A stretch of 64,000 bases of DNA from NCBI RefSeq assembly GCF_008831285.2, contig NC_045140.1:14094233-14158232 (forward strand), written 5' to 3'. Shown one piece after another: positions 12,701 to 24,700 of the stretch (position 1 is its first letter; each line of letters starts with the position of its first letter). The notes beneath the pieces were generated by a model. It did not search any database, had not been told where the DNA came from, and saw only the letters and a program-made list of their open reading frames with translations. The position numbers were made by a program, and so were the translations under genes. Source of the DNA: Nymphaea colorata. Taxonomy: Eukaryota; Streptophyta; Magnoliopsida; Nymphaeales; Nymphaeaceae.

Positions 12701-15700
12701 GCTATGATTCTTTATCACTTGATTTTCAGTTATTCATGGCAAAAGTTGGCAAGGAGGAAGAACCTACTTCATTTGATCAAGCATCAAAATCACATCATTG
12801 GAGAAAAGCTATGAAAGAAGAAATGGATGCCTTGCATGAATGTGGAACATGGGAGATCGTTCCGAGGCCACACGAAAAGAACGTAGTGGGCTCCAAATGG
12901 GTATACAAAATTAAATACAAACCTGACGGCAGCATAGAAAGACACAAAGCAAGGTTAGTAGCAAAAGGGTTTACACAACAATATGGAGAAGATTATGATG
13001 AGACATTCAGCCCTGTGATCAAAATGGGAACAATTCGCGTGATTATATCATTGGCAGTTGAATATGGATGGAGACTACATCAAATGGACGTGAAGAATGC
13101 TTTTCTTCATGGTGATTTAAGGGAGGAAGTATATATGGAACAACCTCCAGGATACACGAAAGGAGACTCTCATGCATGGGTTTGCAAACTAAGAAAATCT
13201 ATTTATGGACTTAAACAGGCCTCACGTTCGTGGTTTGACAGTTTCTCTTGCAAGATTCAAGAATGTGGTTTTCAGAGATGTCCTCTAGATCACTCTCTTT
13301 TCATTTATCGAAAGGAAAACATATTTACTTTACTTCTTATATATGTTGATGATATTGTTATCACAGGCAATTCAGAAAAACACATAGAAGAAGCTAAAGT
13401 TTTGATGATGCAAAACTTCAAAATGAAAGAGCTTGGTGATTTACGATTCTTTCTTGGAGTGGAGATTGATAGGCACAATAATCGCCTCACATTGACACAA
13501 CAGAAATACACGTTGGATTTGTTGAAAAAGTCAGGTATGTCTGATTGTAAGCCTGTTGGAACTCCTAGTGTTCTAAATCAAAGACTAAGTGCTCAAGATG
13601 GGGAGTTATATGAAGATCCTACGCAATATCGAAGTATTGTTGGGGCACTTCAATATCTTACATTTACTAGACCAGATATTATATATGCTGTGAATCAAGT
13701 ATCCCAATTTATGCATGCACCTAGAGATACTCACATGGATGCTGTCAAAAGAATATTAAGATATCTTAAAGGGACAGCAGGAGATGGCTTAGTTTATGGT
13801 AAGAGTGAAAATAAAACTACTGGACATCAACTTATGACATTCACAGATGCAGATTGGGCTGGAGATCCCGATCAAAGAAAGTCCATTTCTGGTTTTTGTA
13901 TTTTCATTGGACGTAATCTTGTGTCTTGGAGTTGTCGAAAGCAAAAGGCAGTAGCAAGATCCAGCACTGAAGCTGAATACAGATGCATGGCTGCAGGTAC
14001 TGCTGAAGTTACATGGGTTAGACATTTGCTAGAAGACATTGGAGAAAAGATTAAAACATCAATGTTAATGTGCGATAATCAAAACGCTATTAACATTGCC
14101 TTTAATCCCGTACAACATGGTCGAACAAAGCACATTGAGATTGATCAACACTTTGTTAGACAAAAGGTGGAAGACAAGGAAATTCAGCCTATTTATGTTC
14201 GTACAGATGAACAAGTTGCAGACTTATTTACAAAAGGATTAACAAAGGAACGATTCTGGTTTCTAAAAGGCAAGTTGTACATGGTGCAAAACCATGCACA
14301 ACTTGAGGGAGGGTGTTAAAATATAAATCCTTCACCAGCACGTTGAAGAGGAGTCTCTTAGGATTCCACCTCCTTGTAGAATGTGTTAAAATATTTAATG
14401 TCCTTGTAACATGTGAAGAGTCTCCTAGGATTCTATGTTATAGTTAATATCCTTGTTATATGGGAAGTCTCCTAGGATTCTATGTTGTAGTTAATATCCT
14501 TGTAATATGTGAAGTCTCTTAGGTTTCTATGATGTAATTAGTGTCCTTGGAGCTTGTGAAATCTCCTAGGATTCTACGATTGGAGACTCTTAGAATTCTG
14601 AAAATGAGATTATAAATAGAGGCCGTGCAAACCATTTTGGCTACGGCTTCTTCTCCTCAGTTTCTTCTTGTTTTCATTCTCTCTCTCTCTCTCTCTCTCT
14701 ATCTTCCTGCGTGAGTGCTGTTTTCGGGTTACAGATATTGGTGCTACATTTCTATCAAATCCTAAGTCACCAACTGTCTTAAACAAGTTTTTTGGAATTT
14801 TGAATGCACAGTGGGGTTGATGTGCAACCCAAATAAACCCACCGTTAGTCCCTTCAATGTCAACCCCCGAACAACTACAGCTTGCACGGCTAATCTAGGA
14901 TGGGCCATTATAGAACTCCCTAGCACGTACCTGGGCCTCTCCCTCTTCTATGGTAAGCTCACAGTTTCTATGTGTACACCGCTCATTGAATGAATGGTGT
15001 TGAAGTATGTTAGATGGGTCTCGGGACCGGGTCCGGATCCGTATCCGATCCAACTTGTAGCCCTTGTTGGGCATTATTTAAGTTGTGTAACCCTAATCCT
15101 TATGGTGTGAATGAAAGACAAAGGAGAGAGAGAGTCTGGCGGCTAGTGGGCACCGGCTCCTCCTCATTCGTGGTTTTTTTCCTCTTGTTGAGGGTTTTTC
15201 CACGTTACATCGTGATCGTTGTTTCTCTTCCTCTTCTTGTTCGTGTTTCTACATGGTATCAGAGCCGACGAGTTTGGGAAATTTTTAGGGTTTGTGAAGT
15301 TCCAACCCTAATATCTCTCACCGCTACCATCGCCACCACTGCAGTCACCGCCGCCGCTGCCGCTGCCACTACCGCCGCTGCCGCCGCCGTTGCTGCAGCA
15401 GCCACCGCCGCCGGTGTACCCAATACCACTGTCGCTGTTTCCGCCGCCGCCGGTGTCACTCTTTGCGCCATCGCAGCCACTCTTGCGGCGTCGCTCTTGC
15501 GCCGTCGCTCTTGTGTTGTTGACCGTCGCCGTCACCGTTGTCCCTTGCGCCACTGCCTTTTGCGCCGTAGTCTTGCTTCCCGAAGAAGAAAGAAGATATG
15601 CGTGCTTAGGCGCTTCCTAAGCTTGCCTCCCCCTATTCATGTCACTTCCTAGGGGTCTTTTGCAAATCCGGTGAAGTGCATCCGCCTCTTACCTGCAATA

Positions 15701-18700
15701 TATTGCTTGGTTGATCTTTGATTCCATCTTCTTGTTTTTGTTTGGCGCCCACCGTGCAAGAAGAGGTGGCTGGTCCGTGACTTGGTAGAGGACGTAAAGG
15801 AGGAGAGGAGCGTAACTTGAGGATTGCCTCAACGTTTGCCAGCGCTCCGGCGATCGCATCCCCCTTTCCTTACAAAAGACCGGGGTTAAATTGGTCTTAC
15901 GGGTGAAGGCTTTCCTCGTCTCGAAGTTGATTTCCTATTCACTTCTATACCTTGATACTTGTTGGGTTTTGCCTCTTGGATCTTGTTTCCAGCAAGGAGA
16001 ACGTGTGGCGAAACCTCTACCCGTGGGAGATTGCAGCCCGAGAGAGAGAAGGCACCGCTTCCGTCGAGCGACATCGACGATCGTTTCCCCCAATCGACAT
16101 TCTGTTCACTCTTGGGGCTGATTGGGAATCCGGATATTACTGCCCGTTGGTGCTCTCTGTTGTCATCGGTGCATCTCTTGTTGCCTCCTGTTGGACTATC
16201 TGTGATTATGGCAGCTTCTTCATCTATAGACGTTATGGCGGATTGCCGTATGGGAGAGTGGATCATTGATAGTGGCGCTACTCACCACATGACCGGCGAT
16301 CCTAAGGTCTTTCATGGGTATAAGCTTTCATCAGGAAAGGATCGTGTTTCCCTTGCCGATGGTTCATCTATCTCTGTGGCTGGAAAAGGGAGTCTCCCAC
16401 TTTTGAACAAGTTCTTAGTCCACAATGCTCTACATGTTCCTCATATTCCCTTGAATCTCTTGTCGGTTAGCAAGATCACGAAGGAGTTAAATTGCGAACT
16501 TATATTTTCCGCTGATCGCTGTGTTATGCAGGACTTGGTGACAGGGAAGAGGATTGGGATTGGCCTAGCTTCTGACGGGCTCTATCGTTTACCTATGCGT
16601 GCTGCTCAGGCTCTCATGACGGCAGTCAGCCAAGCCACGAAGAATAGAGAGGACTCCCTTCAGTTGCTTCTACGGTGGCATGAGCGCCTTGGACACTTGC
16701 CTTTTGGCCTTCTTAGACAGTTGTTTCCTGATATATGTTCCAGGTTAGATATGACTATGGTGTCTTGTGATGTCTGTCACCTGGCCAAACATGTTAGGGC
16801 TTCGTACCCATTGTCTAGCCATCGGTCTAATGAGGTATTTGCCATGATTCATTCTGATGTGTGGGGGCCTGCAGGGATTCCTTCTTGTCATGGTTTTCAA
16901 TATTTTATCACCTTTATAGATGATTATTCTCGTAACACTATTGTCTACTTGCTGAAAGACCGTAGTGAAGTTCCTACTGTCATAGAGACTTTCATTGCCT
17001 ATGTGGAAACTCAATATGGAGCATCTGTTAAGACATTTCGATCTGACAATGCTCGAGAGTATATGTGCCAGTCTGTTGATAGCTTCTTTCGAAAAAAGGG
17101 AATTGTTCATGAGACTTCCTGTAGTTATACCCCTCCTCAAAATGGAGTTGCTGAACGAAAAAATCGTCAGTTATTGAATATGACTCGGGCTCTTCTTTTT
17201 CAACGTCATGTTCCAAAAAAGTATTGGGGGGATGCTGTGTTGACCAGTGCGTATCTTATAAACCGGTTGCCTAGTCACGTGTTGAATGGGAAGACGCCTC
17301 ACTCTCTGTTACCGGGGACTCGTGAACCTTTCTCTCTTCCACTCAGAGTTTTTGGTTGTGTTTGTTTTATTCACAACCATAGTCCTCACATTAAAAAGCT
17401 TGATCCAAGATCTATTAAGGGCATTTTTTTAGGGTATTCTCCCACTCAAAAAGGGTACAAGTGTCGAGACCCTTCCACTGGTCGGGCCTATGTTACCAAA
17501 GATGTCACTTTCCTTGAACATGTTTCCTATTTTGGTGAGAATCCTCTTCAGGGGGAGTACTCTATGTCACGGGAAGAGTATTCTCCGAGTCAGGAAATTC
17601 AGTTTACAGATTTTTTGAACTACAGGCGTGACTCTGTTGGTCCATCTAGTGATGTGCATGAACAAGAGAAAAATGGTCCATCTAGTGAGGTGCATGAACA
17701 GGAGAAAAATGGAGAGTGTTCCACTGAGGCAGAAGAGAAGTGCAATCGTTTATTTGGGCAAGTTTACTCTAGGCGAAGAGTTTGTACAGATGAGATGACA
17801 GGTGGTGAGAATTCTACTCCCAATCCAATTAGTCCTTCCTTGGATGACCCAAGTCGTGCGCAGAAGCAACCTGTTGAAGAAGAGATTCAGACTGTTGCTG
17901 CTAGTGAAGAGCTTCCCATCGCCCTGCGAAAGGGTGTCAGGTCATGTACTCAACATCCTATTGGTAACTTTGTTTCATATTCTAGACTGAGCAAGGACTA
18001 CAAATGCTTTGTATCTTCTCTTTCTTTGACTATGATTCCCAGGAATGTTGCTGAGGCTCAGAGTGATCCTAAGTGGACCTATGCTATGCAAGAAGAGATG
18101 GAAGCCTTGCGAAGAAACATGACATGGGAAGTTGTAAAGATTTCTGAGGCGGCTCACTTGGTTGGATCTAAGTGGGTCTACACCATCAAGTACAAACCAG
18201 ATGGGAGTGTTGAAAGATACAAAGCTCGTCTTGTGGCCAAGGGGTTTAGTCAGAAATATGGGATTGATTATTTAGAGACCTTTGCTCCTGTTGCGAAGAT
18301 GAAGACGGTCAGAGTCATTATCTCTTTAGCTGTGATGAAGGAGTGGAAGATGTACCAACTTGATGTCAAGAACGCATTTCTCAATGGAGACCTTGAAGAG
18401 GAAGTATATATGTGTATGCCTCCAGGATATGAGGAACCTGGAAAATGTTGCAAGCTAAGGAAAGCTTTATATGGGCTCAAGCAATCTCCTCGAGCATGGT
18501 TTGAACGACTCAGACTTGTCATGAGACAATGTGGATACCATCAAGGGAATGGAGATCATACACTTTTTGTAAAGAGAAATAAGCAAAAGGTTACTATTCT
18601 GTTGGTATATGTTGATGATATGATTGTCACAGGTGATGATGAAGATGAAATAATGAAGTTAAAGAAACTGTTGGCGATCGAGTTTGATCTTAAGGACCTT

Positions 18701-21700
18701 GGTAAGTTGAAATACTTCCTTGGCATAGAAATTGCTAGGTCTGGGACTAGCCTTGTGCTAAATCAACGGAAGTACACTCTAGATTTGTTAAAGGAGACTG
18801 GGAAACTAGGGTGTAGACCAGCTTCTACTCCTCTAGATGCTGGCCATAAGCTAAGTCTGAGAGACGGGGAGCCACTCTGTGAAGAGGCAAAAAGAAGATA
18901 TCAATGTCTTGTAGGGAAGTTAATTTATCTTACTCTCACTAGACCTGATATTACCTTTGCTGTGAATGTGATGAGCCAGTTCATGCATGCTCCCACGGAT
19001 GCCCACTTGAAGGCTGTTGACAGGATCTTGTGCTACTTGAAGAGGAATCCTGGCAAAGGTCTCTTATATGTCAAGCAAGACACTCTTGGGATTGAAGGTT
19101 ATTCAGATGCAGACTGGGCAGGCTGTATTGACACTAGGAGGTCCACCTCTGGCTATTGTATTTATTTGGGAGGGAATCTCATAGTGTGGAGAAGTAAAAG
19201 GCAAGATGTTTGTTCGCGTTCCAGTGCTGAAGCAGAATACAGAGCTGTTGCTATGGGAGTTTCTGAGCTTTTGTGGCTGAAAGTATTGTTGACTGACATT
19301 GGTATAAAAGTTGAAGAACCAATGAAGATGTATTGCGATAACAAGTCTGCAATTAACTTGGCCAACAACCCTGTGCTTCATGACAGAACAAAGCATGTTG
19401 AGATTGACCGACATTTCATTCGAGAGAGAATTGATGCTAAAGAACTTATACTTCCTTACATGAGATCTGAAGACCAAACGGCTGATGTTCTGACGAAGGC
19501 TTTATCTTCAACCTCATTTGAGAGAAATGTATCCAAGTTGGGCATGTTTGATATGTATGCCCAACTTGAGGGGGAGTGTTGAAGTATGTTAGATGGGTCT
19601 CGGGACCGGGTCCGGATCCGTATCCGATCCAACTTGTAGCCCTTGTTGGGCATTATTTAAGTTGTGTAACCCTAATCCTTATGGTGTGAATGAAAGACAA
19701 AGGAGAGAGAGAGTCTGGCGGCTAGTGGGCACCGGCTCCTCCTCATTCGTGGTTTTTTTCCTCTTGTTGAGGGTTTTTCCACGTTACATCGTGATCGTTG
19801 TTTCTCTTCCTCTTCTTGTTCGTGTTTCTACAAATGGAAAGGAAGTTATATGGATGGAAAATGAACATGTTGTCTTATGTGGGTAGAATTTGTTTGGGTA
19901 AAAGTGTTCTCTCACATATTATTCTATATTGGGCTAGAGCGCTAAAGCTTCCTGCAAGTACCACTCAAAGATTGGATAAACTCTTGGCTAATTTCATCTT
20001 GGGCTGACTCGGTTGACCAACATCACCCACATAACATTAGTTGGAAGGCCCTTTGCAACCCTTGGGAGGAGGGTGGTATCAACATTGAAAACCTGCATTA
20101 CCTGGACAAGCGATGTTGATTCAATGGGCTTTTAAAGCCTACTGTGGTGACTCTTTGTGGTGTGATTTGGTCAAGAAAAAGCACCTTACACGGAATAGTC
20201 TTTCGTTCCCCAAGAGGGCAGCCAATTTTTCGACTATGTGGAAATCCATCCTTTGGTCTTGGACTGATATTGGACATCTTATTCAATGGAAGCTTGGAGA
20301 TGGGAAGAGTACCAACTTCTGGTTCGACTCATAGGGATGGGGTATCATTCACAGATGGCTTCTTGGATCTGATTTTGGGGCAGCTAAAAGGCATCTAGAC
20401 AAATCAGTGGCCCAAATTAAGGTTGAAGAAGATCACTTCAAGGCTGATATGAATCTGCCATGGCTTGTTCATGTGATGGATGGATTCTGTCCAGCTAAAC
20501 AATGGCCAGATACTCTTTGGTGGGGGGATTCAAATGCTTCTTCTCTTTCTTGTAAAGAATTTACTACCATATTAGGAAGTGAAGAGCCCAAACAGACTGG
20601 AAGTGATACCTCTGGTATTGTAAGGTCCTTCCAGTGTGATTTGGTTTAGAATATCTCGCAGCCCACAACAGGCTGACCACACTTGATAGATGCAAGAAAC
20701 TTAAATTGGCTCTTGCGAACCAATGTGTGCTATGTCAGAAGGATGAAGAGTCTGCTCCTCATTTGTTCCTTTTTTTGAATATGAACCAAGATGATCTGGA
20801 AATGGGTTGGAACAAAATTTGGAAGAGGATTGCCGCTAGGGGACGATGTGATTGAAACTATTACTAAGTGGAAGGAAAGTAGCTACAAAATAGGATGCAA
20901 AACTGATGTGTGGAACGCTATTTTGCCAATGGTAATAGGAAACATCTCGAAAATCAGGAACCAGGTGAGTTATGGTGAGGCTATTCCCCTTCCAGGCAAG
21001 ATATCGAAGGCCATTTGGCAGGATGCCCAACTTATTTGGGATAAGCTGTTGTCCAAAAACAGCTTGCACGAACAGAATATGAACTGGTTTGCAACAGGCG
21101 TTGAAGCGGAAGATGGCAGATTGGTTCCCCCTTCACCGTTCCATGCCCACCTCCCGATCCTTCACAACCAGGACGTGTTCAAAATGGCGTATGGTATTTT
21201 TGACCCAAACAGGCAGACGGCACTTGCTGGTCTGATCACCCTGAAACAATTCAATATAAGAGCTTACCTGAATGCTTTGGAAGAGATCACCTTGTGGCTC
21301 TTAAATGTCTCAAGTGAAGTTCAGGTCATGGTTGGGCCCAAACATTGAAGATCTCATACCAAATGATTACTTTCTAACCCCCATAAAGCTGACATTTACA
21401 ACTCTTTATTCATCTGCTGCAGGAATTTTGCTTGCATTTCTTCTGGCAACCCTTGTAGCCCTATGGGGTCAAATCTACATGGGACATCATGCCTTATTAA
21501 GTTAGGTGGGCCATTTTTTTATGAATAAAATTTTGGGGGCTAACCTCGGCAGGCTTTGCATCGGAAAGTTCACCTGGGAGGGTTCCCCTAAGTTGGGTGT
21601 TCCTATCAGAACAATATTTTGATTGCCAAAGGATTACTGGCGAATAGAGGGTGACCCATGCCGCCATTCATTTTGAAGGTCCAGACATTAGCTAGTAGCC

Positions 21701-24700
21701 TAGTACCATTGGCTACTGGCACATCAAGGAAACTTATAGTTGGGATACCCTCGTGGAGGCACAGTCATGAAGTATCAAGAACAGTTTGAGAGACTAAATA
21801 ACGTGGTGCGAAGTTGGCCCCAAGAAGCCTTCATTGGGGCTTTCATCAGTGGGTTGAAGGAGAAGTTGATTATCAAAGTGCAAGTGATGAGACCTCGAAG
21901 CTTGTCAGAATGCTTTGAAATGGCCTAGATAGTAGAGGAGAAATTCACATGCCTTCATTTGTCCAACAAAACTTCAAGGAGAACAGGGGATTTCTGTGAG
22001 GGATAGCCAAAATAGAGGCCCCAACGGCGCCTACGACAGGAACCAAGACCACTGTCGTGCCTAGACAAGTCATGCGACATCTTACGTCAAAGCAAAATTG
22101 AAAAGAAATGCCGGCAGGGCGTTTGCTTCCACTATGATCGTCCATGGGTGTCAAGCCACAATTGCAATAGCTACACATGTATCTTGCTGAGGAAGAGGAT
22201 GCACCTCCAAACGAGAATGATGAACTATCAGGAGCAGAGGAAATGGTGATGCCAGGACAGCAGCTACCACCAGAAACTTCTGTTCATGCACTACCGGCAA
22301 TGAGGTGCCATAGTTGACGAGAGCAATGTTGTAAAAAGAGTATCATAAGTCGTATCAGTCAAGCTAATAAATACGCTGTATCTTAAAGTATCGTATGTGT
22401 ATCACAAAGATATTTTTAAATTCAAAAAAAAATTAAAAAAAAAAAGAAAAAAATCAGATAAATCAAGAAAAATAAAACATATATTTTTTTAATGAAAAAA
22501 ACATGTTACACATAATGGCAGGCTTATTATAGGTATGAACTTACTTCAAAAACATTAATAAGTGGGTCATAATATCATATAGCAACACAACATGAACTAA
22601 GACATCAAGAAAACAGAATTTATAAGATGATTTACATAATAACTCATAAGTCATAAGATCCATAACACATCAAAAACCAAGTTTTACGTACACTATACAT
22701 CACATCACAAGACAAAATTGTTCAATGTTAATGCAAATAACAAATGAGAACAGCTTCATTCATAATCTTTATCATCTCATTCTCATTTTCATCTTTCGTA
22801 GAAGATATAAACCCTCTTTATATAAATAAGAATCAACCATCCATGCATCAGCTTCATTCATAATCTTTATCATCTCATTCTCATTTTCATCTTTCGTAGA
22901 AGATATAAACCCTCTTTATATAAATAAGAATCAACCATCCATGCATAAATCTGCCCTCAAATTGACAATTTCATGGTGAAACTGATTATTCCTTTTGAAA
23001 ATTGCCACAATTTTCCCCTTCTTCAACTATTAAATATGTTCAGAAATGAAGAGAAACGCAAGTTTTAAACATTAGTTTGAAAAGGGGTGGTTTTAACCCC
23101 ATATTTTTCAAAATAGACATGTATGCGATACGGGGTGTATTGCCCTATATCATACGATACAAGCTGTGTATCACACGATACACGCGATACACATACGATA
23201 CACCACCTGTTTGCGATATAAATGGTGTATCGTATCGTGAATTTAAAATGATACGGTCCCATATCGTACGATACATACAACACTGGATGAGAGTAGAGGA
23301 TGACTACAGGGTCATCAGGTGAGTGTATTGGTGGACATTGGATCCACCCATAATTTTTATTTGCAATAAATCTGCCATTGTGTTGGAGTGATACAGGGCC
23401 AAAGATTTCCAGTGGAACTTCACACCTTGGCCATGGCAGGTGCAGACCTCGTGCTTGGCATCCAGTGGTTGTGTCCGCTAGGTGAGGTGATGCAGGATTT
23501 TGTGGGAATGAGAATGTGTTTCCAGGGGAAGAGGAAGGATCAGCTCACATTGGACGCTGCCCCTAAGAAGCCTGTGAGGCATCAGCTCCACATGCTTAAG
23601 GGATTGGTGGCATTGGCATCCTTTCTACTACTATTCTACCCTAGAATAGCACTGCATAGAGGATGAGAGCCTGCAGAAGACCAAAATCTGCAGGAAGACT
23701 CAGACCAAACTATTAACCGCATTCCAAAATCACCTTGGTGTATACATTGGGAGTTCTGCTTTGCATCAGAAAAGGCAATGCTTTTGGAGATACAATAAAA
23801 GCCTTTTCTTATTATTTCTTGAGTGTGATCAAGTGGTCATATTCATGTGATTAGAGTCTTTAAGACATGTAGTGGTGATTAACCACTTTGAATTGCAAAG
23901 ACTTCTACTTTTACATGAACTTTACCTTAGCATTGGAAGATCCAGAAGCACTAGTAGCAGCCTCTTGTTGATATTGCACCTGCTTATGAATTTCCAGATG
24001 CAATTCAGGTGCCTACAAAAATCCAAAGGAAACCAGATAAACAAAGTAAGCAACTCTTAAAATAAAATAACTAAAGAGATAGCTTGTTTGAAGGTAAATC
24101 ATGAACCAAACATATGCCGCACAATCACGAGTGGAATATACACTGCAATATATATTTTTCACAACAAAATGCAGGCTGTTTCCTTTGCCTATTCACTACA
24201 AACAGAGGAAAAAATAGAATAGCCATCAACATGAAAGGTTGTAGGCTTGTAAAAAGCAGTTTACTCTATACATAGCTGAAAGAGTCACCGATATTGGTGA
24301 TGTATGTTTTACTAGAGATAAGGTGCAAATGGGTCTGATCCAGTATGAGGGTTCTTTAAAAGATCTTCATATAGTTGTCTAAGATCCGACACATTCACAT
24401 CCTTAATCATGGGTGAGTGTTGAAAAAGTTGAAAAGTAGTTTAAACGTCAACGATTAGCTACCCTTAACAGATGAAATGAGGAAAGGGGACAAGAAAATG
24501 CGAAAGTTAGTCAAACACGTCTAGAAACAGTTTAATATGCTAGAGGTGCCAAAGATGCATTACAAATTAGCTTCATGGGTAACAACAACCTGATACAAGG
24601 TCAATTATTATGCAAGAAAAAGTTTAAGTTTAATAGGCACAAAATTATAAAGGGGATATCATTACTATTGAAGAATACTCCTATGAATCTAATCATACAA

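Larger units (their letters stand above)
9327..14757 (+). mobile_element. Intact Ty1/copia LTR retrotransposon (element 1)
   Basis: Complete 5.4-kb element with two LTRs (456 and 444 bp), a primer-binding site complementary to initiator tRNA-Met, one uninterrupted gag-pol frame, a purine-rich tract at 14305-14313 and a 5-bp target duplication. The LTRs differ by three substitutions plus a 12-bp length change in a CT run. This points to a recent insertion, possibly still competent. It is inserted in the RT region of the older LINE inside TOM20 copy 1 intron 5. Confidence 0.97.
14998..19832 (+). mobile_element. Ty1/copia LTR retrotransposon lacking gag (element 2)
   Basis: 4.8-kb element bounded by two 256-bp LTRs that are identical base for base, with target duplication AATGG (14993-14997 and 19833-19837). 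It has a perfect primer-binding site and a purine-rich tract (TTGAGGGGGAG) before the 3' LTR. Protease, integrase, RT and RNase H are in one open frame, but no gag domain or zinc knuckle is visible between the primer site and the protease. The LTR ends and pol sequence are close to element 3. It is inserted in the same LINE as element 1. Confidence 0.95.

Noticed and set aside
15014-15652. 212-codon frame with poly-Ala/Thr region
   Set aside because: It spans the copia element 2 LTR, the primer site and a GCC triplet repeat; the LTR half is repeated at 19593. Composition-driven, not a gene.
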